In this document: positions 1-8,825 of the stretch, piece after piece
Position numbering within the stretch: the stretch's first letter is position 1
Layout: each line of letters starts with the position of its first letter
Assembly: GCA_044450465.1 (NCBI GenBank)
Contig: JBIOJB010000026.1
Coordinates: 1-30,445, forward strand
DNA: 30,445 nt
Reading direction: 5' to 3'
From: JBIOJB01 sp044450465
Lineage (GTDB): Bacteria; Chloroflexota; Dormibacteria; Dormibacterales; Dormibacteraceae
The notes under the pieces: generated by a model
Databases searched by the model: none
What the model was told of the DNA's origin: nothing
Seen by the model: the letters and a program-made list of their open reading frames with translations, nothing else
Position numbers and translations under genes: made by a program

Positions 1-24
1 CCCCATACCAGCCGGACTAGAGCG

Positions 25-2544
25 ATGAGCGCACAGCCTCGCCACGCCCGCGCGGTCGTCATCGGCAGCGGAATCGTCGGCAACAGCGTCGCCTACCATC
101 TCACCCGCCTCGGCTGGCGCGACGTCGTGCTCCTCGACAAGGGCCCGTTGCCCAACCCGGGCGGCTCGACCGGTCACGCCTCCAACTTCATCTACCTGGT
201 CGACCATTCGAAGGAGATGACAGCGCTGACGGTCGAGAGCGTCCGCCAGTACAGGGAGATGGGCGTCTTCACCGAATCAGGCGGGATCGAGGTGGCCCGA
301 AACGCGGAACGCATGCAGGAGCTCAAGCGGCGGATGGTGTCGGCCGCGGCCTGGGGCATCGAACCTGTTTCGCTGGTCACGCCGGCGGAGGTCAAAAAAC
401 TCGTGCCGTACATCGACGAGTCCGTGATCCTCGGCGGCTTCTACACGCCGGGTGTGGGGGTGGTCGACTCGCTCCGCGCCGGCACGCTCATGCGAGAGCG
501 TGGCCAGGCGGCCGGAGCGCTCGTGGTCCTGCCCAAGACGGAGGTGGTCGGCATCGACGTCGAGCACGGAAGGGTCAAGCGCGTGCGAACCACGGCCGGC
601 GACATCGAGGCTGAGACGGTGGTGATCACGTCCGGCATCTGGAGCCCGAAGCTCGCTCGCATGGCCGGCACCCACATCCCGCTCACTCCCGCCGTGCACC
701 AGATGATCGACGTCGGCCCGGTGCCGAGGTTCAAGGGCGCCAAGGGCGACATCGAGCACCCGATTGTTCGCGACATGGACACCAACATGTACGAGCGACA
801 GGCGGGCGGCGACCTCGAGATCGGCTCGTACGCTCACCGGCCGATCCTGTACGACCCCGAGGACATCCCACCCATCGAGCAGGCGCCGCTGTCGCCGACC
901 GAGTTTCCGTTTACGCAGAAGGATTTCGAGCCGCAGATGCAGCACGCGCTCGAGCTCATGCCGGAGATCGTCGGAGACGAGTCGGTCGGGGTGAAGTACG
1001 CGATCAACGGCATCCTCTCGCTCACACCGGACGGAATGCCCATCCTCGGTGAGTCGCCCGACGTGAAGGGGCTCTGGTCGGCGGCCGCGGTTTGGGTCAA
1101 GGAGGGCCCTGGAACGGGCAAGGCGCTGGCGGAGTGGATGGTCCACGGCGAGTCCGAGATCGATCTTCACTCCTCAGACATCGCGCGGTTCCACGAGCAC
1201 CAGAAGACGCGCGCGCACGTGCGCGCGCGCGCGTCGGAAGGCTTCAACAAGACCTACGGGGTCGTGCATCCCAGCGAGCAGTGGGCGTCCAATCGCAACG
1301 TTCGCCTCGCGCCCTTCAACGAACGCGAGCGTGCTCTGGGCGCGGTCTTCTTCGAGGCGGCGGGCTGGGAGCGACCGCAGTGGTACGAGTCCAACGCGCC
1401 GCTGCTGGATGAATATGGGGACCGCGTCAACCGCCGCACCTCCGAGTGGGAGAGCCGTTGGTGGTCACCGATCATCAACGCCGAGCACCTCGCCATGCGC
1501 GAGCGGGCGGGCCTGTTCGACCTGTCGGCCTTCACCATCTTCGACGTCGTCGGCCGCGACGCGCTGCCTGCCGTGCAACAGGTGGCGCTGCGCCAGATGG
1601 ACGTGCCGGTCGGTCGCGTCGTCTACACGCCCGTACTCAGCCCGAGCGGCGGATTCAAGTCGGACCTGACGATCATGCGGCTCGGCGAGGACCGGTTCCG
1701 AGTCGTCACCGGTGGAGCCACCGGAATGTCTGATCGGAAGTGGTTCCGGGATCACCTCCCGGAAAGCGGCACGGCGCAGATCGCCGATCTGACCCCTGCC
1801 ATGACAACCATCGGGCTCTGGGGTCCCCGCTCGCGCGACATCCTCTCGGCGGTCACGTCTGATGACGTCTCCAACGTAGGGTTCAAGTTCGGCACCTGCC
1901 GGATGATCGAGATCGGCACCATCCGCGTGCTGGCGTCTCGAATCTCGTATGTCGGCGATCTCGGATGGGAGCTCTATGTCTCGATCGAGCAGGGCATGAA
2001 GCTCTGGGACATGCTGTGGGAAGCCGGGCAGCCCCATCGCCTTGTGGCGTGCGGCATCGGCGTCTACGGCACCACCGGACGGCTCGAGAAGTGCTATCGA
2101 GCCCACGGCACCGAGCTCGAGACCGAGTACAACGTGGTCGAGGCCGGCATGTCGGCGCCCAGGGTCAAGGACGAGGCGTTCGTCGGGAAGGAGGCTCACC
2201 TCCGCCACCGCGATGAGGAGCCTGCGGCGATCCTGTGCACATTGACGGTGGACGACCACCGCTCGAAGACCGGCGAGAAGCGCTACATGCTGGGGCGCGA
2301 ACCCATCCTCACCCGGGACGGAAAACGGATCGTCGATCGCCGTGGCAGAGGCTCATACGTGACGAGCGCCGGAGCGGGCCCGTCGGTCGGCAAGCACATC
2401 CTGATGGCCTATCTGCCGCCCGAGCTCGCCGCGGTGGGAAACCAGCTGGCCGTCCAGTACATGGGCGAGCGCTACCCGGTGACGGTCGCGGTCGCCGGCC
2501 CAACGCCCCTCTTCGATCCCGAGAACACTCGCATCCGCTCCTAG
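25..2544 (+). CDS. FAD-dependent dimethylglycine/sarcosine dehydrogenase-type protein with GcvT folate domain
   Basis: Predicted to oxidise an N-methyl group of dimethylglycine or sarcosine and hand the formaldehyde-level carbon to tetrahydrofolate. It is 839 aa, the usual length of the DMGDH/SarDH family. Residues 11-31 hold the Rossmann dinucleotide motif (VVIGSGIVGNSVAYHL). A GSTGHAS stretch follows with His51 where the family carries its covalently flavinylated histidine. The DAO domain runs to about 380, a short FAO_M linker to about 435, then GCV_T (about 437-720, with WWSPIINAEHLAMRERAGLFDLS in pieces around 480-505) and GCV_T_C (about 740-830). The ATG at 25 is followed directly by the FAD motif, so the start is secure although no strong SD is visible. 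It lies 3 nt before etfB, so electrons most likely go to ETF rather than oxygen. The exact substrate (dimethylglycine, sarcosine or another N-methyl amine) cannot be told from sequence alone. Confidence 0.88.
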   Translation: MSAQPRHARAVVIGSGIVGNSVAYHLTRLGWRDVVLLDKGPLPNPGGSTGHASNFIYLVDHSKEMTALTVESVRQYREMGVFTESGGIEVARNAERMQELKRRMVSAAAWGIEPVSLVTPAEVKKLVPYIDESVILGGFYTPGVGVVDSLRAGTLMRERGQAAGALVVLPKTEVVGIDVEHGRVKRVRTTAGDIEAETVVITSGIWSPKLARMAGTHIPLTPAVHQMIDVGPVPRFKGAKGDIEHPIVRDMDTNMYERQAGGDLEIGSYAHRPILYDPEDIPPIEQAPLSPTEFPFTQKDFEPQMQHALELMPEIVGDESVGVKYAINGILSLTPDGMPILGESPDVKGLWSAAAVWVKEGPGTGKALAEWMVHGESEIDLHSSDIARFHEHQKTRAHVRARASEGFNKTYGVVHPSEQWASNRNVRLAPFNERERALGAVFFEAAGWERPQWYESNAPLLDEYGDRVNRRTSEWESRWWSPIINAEHLAMRERAGLFDLSAFTIFDVVGRDALPAVQQVALRQMDVPVGRVVYTPVLSPSGGFKSDLTIMRLGEDRFRVVTGGATGMSDRKWFRDHLPESGTAQIADLTPAMTTIGLWGPRSRDILSAVTSDDVSNVGFKFGTCRMIEIGTIRVLASRISYVGDLGWELYVSIEQGMKLWDMLWEAGQPHRLVACGIGVYGTTGRLEKCYRAHGTELETEYNVVEAGMSAPRVKDEAFVGKEAHLRHRDEEPAAILCTLTVDDHRSKTGEKRYMLGREPILTRDGKRIVDRRGRGSYVTSAGAGPSVGKHILMAYLPPELAAVGNQLAVQYMGERYPVTVAVAGPTPLFDPENTRIRS
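1207..1234. repeat. 28-bp alternating purine-pyrimidine tract (CG/CA repeats)
   Basis: Every base alternates purine and pyrimidine, almost all CG steps, with CACGTG near the centre. It is the classic composition for left-handed Z-DNA and is nearly self-complementary. It lies inside the dehydrogenase gene at the junction between the FAD part and the folate domain, encoding an Arg/Ala-rich linker (KTRAHVRARAS). Confidence 0.7.
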
Positions 2545-2547
2545 AAG

Positions 2548-3321
2548 ATGCGGGTCGCGGTCTGCGTCAAACGGGTTCCGATCACGGGGGGGCGAATCGT
2601 GCTCACGGACGACGCGCGCGCGATCAACACACAGCACCTCGGCTTCACGATCAGCCCTCACGAGGAGTGCGGCGTCGAAGAGGCAGTGCGCCTGATCGAG
2701 GCGAACGGGGGCGAATCCGTCGTCATCACCCTGGGCCCGTCCGAGTCGGTGGAACAGCTGCGCGACGCGATGGCGCTGGGCATCGATCGGGCGATCCATC
2801 TGCAGACCGACGGCAGGGAGTGGGACGGCGAGGCGACCGCGGCGGCGCTGGCCGGCGCGATCCGCGCCGACGAGGCCGCCTCCGGACCATTCGACATCGT
2901 CTTCCTCGGAAACGAGTCCGCCGACTCAGGTGGGTTCCAGGTCGGGATCCGCGTCGCCTACTCGCTTGGCCGGCCCTGCGTCACCGGGTTGAAGAAGGTG
3001 ACCCTCGAAGGGCCGTCAGTGCGATGCGAGCAAGAGGTCGAGGGCGGCCGGGACGTGTATTTGGTGCCGCGACCGGCCGTCCTCACAGTCAAGGAAGGCT
3101 TGAACCTGCCCCGCTACCCCTCGGTGCCGGGCCGGATGAGGGCGGGTCGCAAACCCGTCGCCACCAGCACGCCCGATCGCCCGGATCCGCGTCTGGAGCT
3201 CGTGCGGATGGTGGTGCCCGAGGGGCAGGGCAGGCGCGCCGAATCGCTCGGCGTCGGGGCCGCCGCCGCGCCGGCGGTGGTCGAGATGCTGCGCAAGTCG
3301 GGGGTGCTTGAAACGGCATGA
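2548..3321 (+). CDS. etfB: Electron transfer flavoprotein beta subunit
   Basis: Small subunit of the soluble heterodimeric ETF, which accepts electrons from acyl-CoA or N-methyl amine dehydrogenases. The protein is 257 aa, normal for EtfB. It starts MRVAVCVKRVP, and has the ETF beta signature near residues 165-200 (VEGGRDVYLVPRPAVLTV, then LNLPRYPSVPGRM). The segment GNESADSGGFQVG corresponds to the nucleotide (AMP) site of the family. The ATG at 2548 is 3 nt after the dehydrogenase stop, and its own stop overlaps the etfA start (ATGA), so the genes are translationally coupled. The neighbouring dehydrogenase is the obvious electron donor and the downstream Fe-S membrane protein the obvious acceptor. 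Nothing in the sequence suggests a bifurcating ETF, though that cannot be excluded by eye. Confidence 0.95.
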   Translation: MRVAVCVKRVPITGGRIVLTDDARAINTQHLGFTISPHEECGVEEAVRLIEANGGESVVITLGPSESVEQLRDAMALGIDRAIHLQTDGREWDGEATAAALAGAIRADEAASGPFDIVFLGNESADSGGFQVGIRVAYSLGRPCVTGLKKVTLEGPSVRCEQEVEGGRDVYLVPRPAVLTVKEGLNLPRYPSVPGRMRAGRKPVATSTPDRPDPRLELVRMVVPEGQGRRAESLGVGAAAAPAVVEMLRKSGVLETA

Positions 3322-4304
3322 CCGTGCTGGCCCTGATCGAGCACGCTGACGGAATGCCGGGCCCACCATCGCTGCAGGCGGTGACGGCCGCGCGCAGATT
3401 TGCCGCGGGAGAACCCGTCCACGCGCTGGTCGTCGCCGGGGCCCCTGGCTCGGAGCCGGCCCACAATCAGATCCTCGGCGTGGTCGAAGCGCTGGGTCAC
3501 TACGGTGTTGAGACAGTCCACGTGGCGGAGCACGAGAGCCTCGATGCGTTCGCGCCCGAGGCGTGGGCTGCGATCCTGGGCCAGCTGGCGGATCGCATTG
3601 GCGCCGCCGCCGTCTTCGCGGCGGGCACCGAGCGCGGCGATGAGGTCATGGCGAGAGTCGGAGCCCGGAACCAGCTGCCGGTGGCGTCGAACTGCTTGGC
3701 GGTTGCTTCCGGCGACCCGGTCATCGTGACCCGCCTGCGATGGGGAGGGAGCCTGCTCGAAGAGGCGCGTCTGCACAGTCCGCGGCCCTTGATCACGGTC
3801 GCGCCGCACACCGTGCCGATCGAATCCGCGCCCACTGAGACGAAGATCGACAGGTTCGCGCCTCAGCTGAAGGAGAAGGAGCTCGAGGTGCGCGTCCTCG
3901 ACCATGTCGGCACCGCGGGCGGGGGGGTCTCGCTAGCCGATGCAAAGGTGGTTGTCAGCGGGGGCCGAGGCGTCGGCTCGAAAGAGGGCTTCGCCATCAT
4001 CGAGGAGCTGGCCGGCCTTCTTGGCGCTGCGATCGGGTGCTCGCGGGCGGTGACCAGCGCGGGGTGGCGGCCGCACACCGACCAGGTTGGCCAGACGGGG
4101 ATCAAGGTCGCGCCCGACGTCTACATCGCGTGCGGCATCAGCGGAGCAACGCAGCACATGGCCGGGTGCAAGGGCGCCAAGCGAATCCTCGCCATCAACT
4201 CCGATCCGCAGGCACCGATGATGCTCAATGCGGACTACACGGTGGTGGGGGATTTGAAGGAGATCGTGCCCGCGATCTCGGCCGAGATCCGCAAACTGAA
4301 ATGA
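3318..4304 (+). CDS. etfA: Electron transfer flavoprotein alpha subunit
   Basis: FAD-carrying subunit of ETF, 328 aa, full length for the family. The N-terminal domain (1-185) resembles EtfB. The C-terminal FAD domain starts near 205 and contains VVVSGGRGVGS (211-221), CSRAVTSAGW (241-250), QVGQTG (256-261) and GISGATQHMAG (273-283), then AINSDPQAP and ADYTVVGD. These are the residues that wrap the flavin in known EtfA proteins. The ATG at 3318 overlaps the etfB stop, and the stop overlaps the ATG of the next gene (ATGA at 4301), so three proteins of one electron chain are made in tight coupling. With EtfB it should carry electrons from the FAD/GcvT dehydrogenase to the membrane. Confidence 0.95.
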   Translation: MTVLALIEHADGMPGPPSLQAVTAARRFAAGEPVHALVVAGAPGSEPAHNQILGVVEALGHYGVETVHVAEHESLDAFAPEAWAAILGQLADRIGAAAVFAAGTERGDEVMARVGARNQLPVASNCLAVASGDPVIVTRLRWGGSLLEEARLHSPRPLITVAPHTVPIESAPTETKIDRFAPQLKEKELEVRVLDHVGTAGGGVSLADAKVVVSGGRGVGSKEGFAIIEELAGLLGAAIGCSRAVTSAGWRPHTDQVGQTGIKVAPDVYIACGISGATQHMAGCKGAKRILAINSDPQAPMMLNADYTVVGDLKEIVPAISAEIRKLK

Positions 4305-6283
4305 CCGCCGTTTACGCGGTCGCCCTCACCCTGGCCCTGCTTGTCGCCGGAGGCCTGTTCGGCCGCCGCGCCCTGCTGCTCTGGAAACTGATCCGTTCCG
4401 GCAAGCCGGCCGCCCGCACCGCCAATTTTCCGGCCCGCATCAAAGCCGAGGCCGTGGTGGTCATCGGCCAGAGCAAGCTGCTGCAGCGGCTGGGACCCGG
4501 CCTCATGCATGCGGCCATCTTCTGGGGCTTCCTGGTGCTTCTTCCCACGATCCTGATCGCGATGATCGGAGCGGTCGACCCGCACGCGACCCTACCCTGG
4601 CTCGGCTCGCAGGGCTGGTACGCGCTGCTGGTCGATCTCTTCGCCCTCGCCGTGCTGGTCGGCGTCATCGCCGCGGTCGCCATCCGCAAGGTGCAGCGGC
4701 CGGCTCGTTTCAAGGGCAGCCACCGCGGCGAGGCTGACCTCATCCTCGGGCTGATCGCGGGCATCGTCGTGACCCTGTTCCTCTGGCACGCCTCCCAGAT
4801 CGCGCTGAAGCTGAACGACTACCCGGCGAGCTGGGCGCTGATCTCGAGCCGCCTGGCCACGCTCTTGAGCGGCCCTGCCGTCCCTTACCTGGAGCGCGTG
4901 GCCGTCTGGGCCCACGTGCTGATCATCCTTGGCTTTCTCGTCTACCTGCCGTACTCCAAGCACCTTCACATCATGGTGGCCGCCATCAACGTGTTCTTCG
5001 GCCGCACCGGCGCCCGCGGACGGCTGGAGCCGGTCGCATTCGAGAAGCCGGAGGAAGAGGTGCGCTTCGGGTCGGCGCGAGTCCCCGACATGACCTGGAA
5101 GCAGATGCTCGACACGATGTCTTGCACCGAGTGCGGCCGGTGCCAGGATGTCTGCCCGGCCTATGCCACCGGCAAGGCCCTCTCGCCAAAGCTCCTGATC
5201 ATGGCGATGCGAGACCAGCTGCTGTCAGAGGGACCGAAAGCGCTCGCTGGGGGCGGGTACACGCCGCCCCCCATCGTCCCCAACGCGGTCGCCGACGACA
5301 TCGTCTGGGACTGCGTCACGTGCGGCGCCTGCGTCCGGGAGTGCCCGGTCGGCATCGAGCACATCGACCACGTCATCGACCTGCGGCGAAATCTCGTGAT
5401 GGTCGAGTCGAGGTTTCCCGAAGAGGCGGGAACGATGCTTCGTGACGTCGACCGGTCGTCCAACCCCTGGGGCAAGCCTCAGGCCGATCGCGCTCAATGG
5501 GCGGAGGGGCTGGGCGTTCGAGTGCTGCAGCCGGGTGAGCCGGCTCCCGATGTCCTGTTCTGGGTCGGCTGCGCGCCCGCGTTCGACGAACGAGCCCGCC
5601 AGGGTGCCGTCTCCACGGCCAAGCTCATGCTGGAGGCGAAGGTCGACTTCGCCATCCTGGGCCCCCGCGAGGCTTGCACCGGCGATCCCGCGCGCCGGAT
5701 GGGCGACGAGTACACCTTTCAGCGGCTCGCCGGCCAGAACGTGGCGACGCTGAACGAGACCAAGCCAAAGCGAATCGTCACGACCTGCCCTCACTGCTTC
5801 AACAGCCTCTCCAACGAGTATCCCGACTTCGGGGGCAGCTACGAGGTGGTGCACCACACCGAGTTCCTGGCGGAGCTCGTGCGCGAGGGCCGGCTCAAGA
5901 CCGCGGCGGGCGACCGAACGATCACCTACCACGACTCCTGCTACCTGGCCCGGCACAACGAGGTCCGTTCTCAGCCGCGCGAGCTGGTGGCCGCGGTCGG
6001 CCGAGGCGTTGAGATGGAGCGCAACCGCGAGCGGACCTTCTGCTGTGGGGCCGGCGGGGCGAGGATGTGGATGGAGGAGAAGCGCGGCCGCCCCATCAAC
6101 CAGGAGCGGGTTCGCCAGGCGGTCGAGACCGGAGCCGAGACACTCGCCGTGGCATGCCCCTTCTGCACCGTGATGCTGGACGACGGCGTGCGTGAGACCG
6201 GCGCCAAGCTCCAGGTGATCGACTTGGCGACCCTGCTGCACGAGGCGGTGGAGCGGAAAAAGGCGACCGACCCCCAGGTCTAG
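4301..6283 (+). CDS. Membrane Fe-S oxidoreductase, DgcB/EtfD-like (ETF-linked, HdrD/CCG domains)
   Basis: Predicted to take electrons from reduced ETF and deliver them to the membrane quinone pool. It is 660 aa from the ATG that overlaps the etfA stop. The N-terminal 230 residues are membrane helices of the NarI/HdrE type, with His residues at helix ends (GLMHAAIFWGF, LWHAS, WAHVLIILGF) that could bind haem b. Two [4Fe-4S] ferredoxin motifs follow: C275/C278/C281/C285 and C338/C341/C344/C348. The C-terminal half carries two CCG-type cysteine domains (WVGCAP, CPHCFNS, YHDSCYL, CCGAGGARMW at 581-590, CPFC). The same order is known in DgcB of dimethylglycine-using pseudomonads and in mycobacterial EtfD, both next to or working with ETF. 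The stop codon overlaps that of the convergent fhs gene. Confidence 0.85.
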   Translation: MTAVYAVALTLALLVAGGLFGRRALLLWKLIRSGKPAARTANFPARIKAEAVVVIGQSKLLQRLGPGLMHAAIFWGFLVLLPTILIAMIGAVDPHATLPWLGSQGWYALLVDLFALAVLVGVIAAVAIRKVQRPARFKGSHRGEADLILGLIAGIVVTLFLWHASQIALKLNDYPASWALISSRLATLLSGPAVPYLERVAVWAHVLIILGFLVYLPYSKHLHIMVAAINVFFGRTGARGRLEPVAFEKPEEEVRFGSARVPDMTWKQMLDTMSCTECGRCQDVCPAYATGKALSPKLLIMAMRDQLLSEGPKALAGGGYTPPPIVPNAVADDIVWDCVTCGACVRECPVGIEHIDHVIDLRRNLVMVESRFPEEAGTMLRDVDRSSNPWGKPQADRAQWAEGLGVRVLQPGEPAPDVLFWVGCAPAFDERARQGAVSTAKLMLEAKVDFAILGPREACTGDPARRMGDEYTFQRLAGQNVATLNETKPKRIVTTCPHCFNSLSNEYPDFGGSYEVVHHTEFLAELVREGRLKTAAGDRTITYHDSCYLARHNEVRSQPRELVAAVGRGVEMERNRERTFCCGAGGARMWMEEKRGRPINQERVRQAVETGAETLAVACPFCTVMLDDGVRETGAKLQVIDLATLLHEAVERKKATDPQV

Positions 6284-7986
6284 GACAGGCCGACGATCTC
6301 TCCGTTCTCATCGATGTCGATGCTCGCCGCGATCGGCGTCGTCGGCAGGCCCGGCATGGTGCGCATCTCCCCGCAGATCGGGTAGATGAAGCCGGCGCCG
6401 ACGGACGCTCTGACCTCTCGCACCGGCAGCACCCAGTCCCTCGGCGCGCCCTTGAGCTTGGGGTCCGACGAGATCGAGAGGTGGGTCTTGGCGATGCAGA
6501 CGGGCAGGTTCCCGAAACCGCTGGCCTCGTAGGCGTCGATCTGCCTCGCCGCGAGCGCGTCGTACTCGACGCCCTTGGCGCCGTAGACCTGCGTGGCCAC
6601 CGTCTCGATCTTCTGCCGCAGCGTGGCGGTGTCGGGGTACAGCAGCTTGAACGTGCTCGGCTCGTCGGCAGCCGCCGCGACCATCTCCGCCAGCTCCACC
6701 GCCCCCTTGCCACCGTCGGCGAAGTTGGTGCAGACAGCGGAACGCACGCCCAGCTGCTCTGCCAGCTCCCGCACGGCGAGGTGCTCTGAGGGGTGGTCGC
6801 CCGGAAACGAGTTGATCGCGACGACGGGCGTGACGCCGTGGATCTTTATGTTCTCGACCTGCTTGCGCAGGTTGGCCGCGCCGGCGAGCACGTCGTCGGG
6901 GTTCTCCTTCAACAGCTCCGGCGGCAGCGGCTTGCCGGCGACGATCCGGTACTTGCCAGAGTGGACCTTCAGAGCCCTGACGGTGGCGACCACGACCGCC
7001 GCGTCGGGCGCGAGGCCGGAGGTGCGGCACTTGATGTTGAAGAATCGCTCGGCGCCCATGTCCGCGCCGAAGCCCGCCTCGGTGACGAGGAAGTCACCGG
7101 ACTGGATGCCGATGCGGTCGGCGAGTACCGAGGAGGCGCCGTTGGCGATGTTGCCGAAGGGACCGGCGTGCACGAGCACCGGCGTGTTCTCGAGGGTCTG
7201 CAGCAGATTTGGCTTGATGGCGTCGCGCATGATCACCGTCATCGCGCCGCCGGCCTTGAGGTAGTCGGCGGTGATCGGCTTTCCATCCCTGGCGAGGCCG
7301 ATGACCATGCGGCCCAGGCGCTGGCGCATGTCCTGGAGCGAGGTCGACAGCGCCAGCACCGCCATGACCTCGGACGCGGCCGTGATGTCGAATCCGGTCT
7401 GGCGCGTCACGCCGTCTTCAGGAGTTCCAAGTCCGACCACGATGCTTCGCAGGACGCGGTCGCTCACGTCGAGAACCCGGCGCCAGGTGATGCTGTGCAG
7501 GTCGATCGGAAAGTCGCGCAGGCTGTGATGAATGTGGTTGTCGATCATCGCGGCGAGCAGGTTGTGCGCCGCCGTGACGGCGTGGAAATCTCCCGTCAGG
7601 TGCAGGTTAAGCCTTTCCATCGGGACGACCTGGCTGTAACCACCGCCGGCGGCGCCGCCCTTGATCCCGAAGGTCGGGCCCATGGACGGCTGCCGGATCG
7701 CGATCGTGGCCCGCTTCCCGATGTGGCCGAGCGCGTCTCCGAGCCCGACGGTCGTGGTGGTCTTGCCCTCGCCTAGCGGGGTCGGTGTGATCGCCGAAAC
7801 CACGACGTACTTCGCCTTCGGCCGGTCCTTCAGCTCGTCGATCGCCTCGAGCTTGATCTTGGCCACGTCGCTGCCGTACGCCTCCAGCAGGCGAGGCTCC
7901 ACTCCCATCCGCGCTGCGATGTCCGTCATCGGCAGAAGGCGCGCCTTGCGGGCAATGCTCAGGTCGGTTGGAAAGGTGACGGCCAT
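6280..7986 (-). CDS. fhs: Formate-tetrahydrofolate ligase (formyl-THF synthetase)
   Basis: Reversibly joins formate and tetrahydrofolate with ATP to give 10-formyl-THF; in a methyl-oxidising cell it runs backwards and makes ATP. The protein is 568 aa against about 555-560 for the family. The P-loop TPLGEGKTTT is at 69-78, followed by the family segments RQPSMGPTFGIKGGAAGGGY and LTGDFHA..HNLLAAMIDNH. The end has the usual GEMRTMPGLP and IDIDENGEIVGLS. The ATG at 7986 has a perfect AGGAGG four bases upstream, whereas the open frame continues upstream without family similarity. It is the last gene of the transporter/phosphoesterase/metF-like operon. Its stop shares a CTAG with the stop of the convergent Fe-S gene, leaving no room for a terminator between them. 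Confidence 0.96.
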   Translation of the reverse strand: MAVTFPTDLSIARKARLLPMTDIAARMGVEPRLLEAYGSDVAKIKLEAIDELKDRPKAKYVVVSAITPTPLGEGKTTTTVGLGDALGHIGKRATIAIRQPSMGPTFGIKGGAAGGGYSQVVPMERLNLHLTGDFHAVTAAHNLLAAMIDNHIHHSLRDFPIDLHSITWRRVLDVSDRVLRSIVVGLGTPEDGVTRQTGFDITAASEVMAVLALSTSLQDMRQRLGRMVIGLARDGKPITADYLKAGGAMTVIMRDAIKPNLLQTLENTPVLVHAGPFGNIANGASSVLADRIGIQSGDFLVTEAGFGADMGAERFFNIKCRTSGLAPDAAVVVATVRALKVHSGKYRIVAGKPLPPELLKENPDDVLAGAANLRKQVENIKIHGVTPVVAINSFPGDHPSEHLAVRELAEQLGVRSAVCTNFADGGKGAVELAEMVAAAADEPSTFKLLYPDTATLRQKIETVATQVYGAKGVEYDALAARQIDAYEASGFGNLPVCIAKTHLSISSDPKLKGAPRDWVLPVREVRASVGAGFIYPICGEMRTMPGLPTTPIAASIDIDENGEIVGLS

Positions 7987-7990
7987 GCTT

Positions 7991-7996
7991 CCTCCT
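7991..7996 (-). promoter_or_regulatory. Ribosome binding site of fhs (AGGAGG)
   Basis: A perfect AGGAGG, 4 nt before the ATG at 7986. It fixes the fhs start and overlaps the TAG stop of the upstream metF-like gene (7995-7997), so the two are likely coupled. It is the strongest SD seen in the window. Confidence 0.85.
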
Positions 7997-8825
7997 ATTG
8001 CTCGAGGCGCGCCAGCATCTCCTGGCGCCAGCGCTCGGTGGGCTCTATCTCGTTGAATGTGAACACGTGCAGTCCGGCGACCCGGCGATCGGGAGCCGCC
8101 AGCTCTGGGAGCAACGCGCTCGCGAAGCGTCCGGGATCGTATCCGCCCGGCCGCAGTGTCCGCAAGAGCCAGTTGGAGTGTCCGCGCAGGAATCTCGCGG
8201 ACTCGGTGATGCCGATCTTGGTCGAAACACGCAGCAGGCGGGCCGGGTCGGCGACACCCGCCATGCCGATGTAGATCGGCATCTCGACCTTGCGCCGGCG
8301 CACGCGACCCACCCATCTCTTGACGAGCTGGGTGTCGAAGCAGAGGTTGCTCACGATGTAGGTGGCGATGCGGCGCTTGTCCCACATGGCCTGGATCGTG
8401 AGGTCGTCGTCGATGAAGCTGTGACTTTCCGGGTACCCGGTGACGCCGATCTCGCTGAGGTGGTGGTCGCGGCCGATGGCGCTGAGCAGCGAGACAGAGT
8501 CGGGAAACTCTCCAGCAGGTTCGTCAGCGTCGCCCGCGACTACGAAGATGTCGCGTCCGCCCATCGCGTCCACGGCGGCGAGGATCTCCCGCAGGTGCGA
8601 GGAGTCGCGCACCAGGCGAGCCGAGACGTGCGGCACGACGCTGTAGCCGTGCCCGGCGAGGCTCTCGGCCAGGGCGAGCGTGGCGCCCATGCCACGGCGA
8701 GGCGAGGCGGTGATCGTCACCTTGACGTCTTTGGGAACGTGAGCGAGGACGAGGTCTTCAGCGTCCTCTGTCGGCAGCACCTCGTATCGCGGGGCTCTCA
8801 GAAACGCGGCCAGAGCGGAGGTCAA
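7995..8825 (-). CDS. metF: Methylenetetrahydrofolate reductase-family protein (MetF-like)
   Basis: Interconverts methyl-THF and methylene-THF with a bound FAD. It is 276 aa, slightly short of typical MetF (about 290). The N-terminal YEVLPTED aligns with the family FEFFPP strand, with Glu15 at the position of the catalytic Glu. Barrel strands follow: VTITASPRRGM, VVPHVSARLV, IFVVAGD, IGVTGYPESH, and near the end MPIYIGMAGV and GLHVFTFN, as in MetF. The likely start is a TTG at 8825 whose last bases overlap the phosphoesterase stop (TTGA); a GTG 15 codons further in is the alternative. Because it sits directly before fhs and near a methyl-THF-forming methyltransferase, it probably works in the oxidative direction. 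Divergent members of this family occur beside MttB-type systems, so the redox partner may not be NAD(P)H. Confidence 0.8.
   Translation of the reverse strand: MTSALAAFLRAPRYEVLPTEDAEDLVLAHVPKDVKVTITASPRRGMGATLALAESLAGHGYSVVPHVSARLVRDSSHLREILAAVDAMGGRDIFVVAGDADEPAGEFPDSVSLLSAIGRDHHLSEIGVTGYPESHSFIDDDLTIQAMWDKRRIATYIVSNLCFDTQLVKRWVGRVRRRKVEMPIYIGMAGVADPARLLRVSTKIGITESARFLRGHSNWLLRTLRPGGYDPGRFASALLPELAAPDRRVAGLHVFTFNEIEPTERWRQEMLARLEQ

Noticed and set aside
277..1170. Long open frames on the - strand opposite the FAD/GcvT dehydrogenase (also 1465-2259 and similar).
   Set aside because: Arg/His/Asp-rich translations without any family pattern, lying opposite a well-recognised gene in GC-rich DNA; they are codon-bias shadows.
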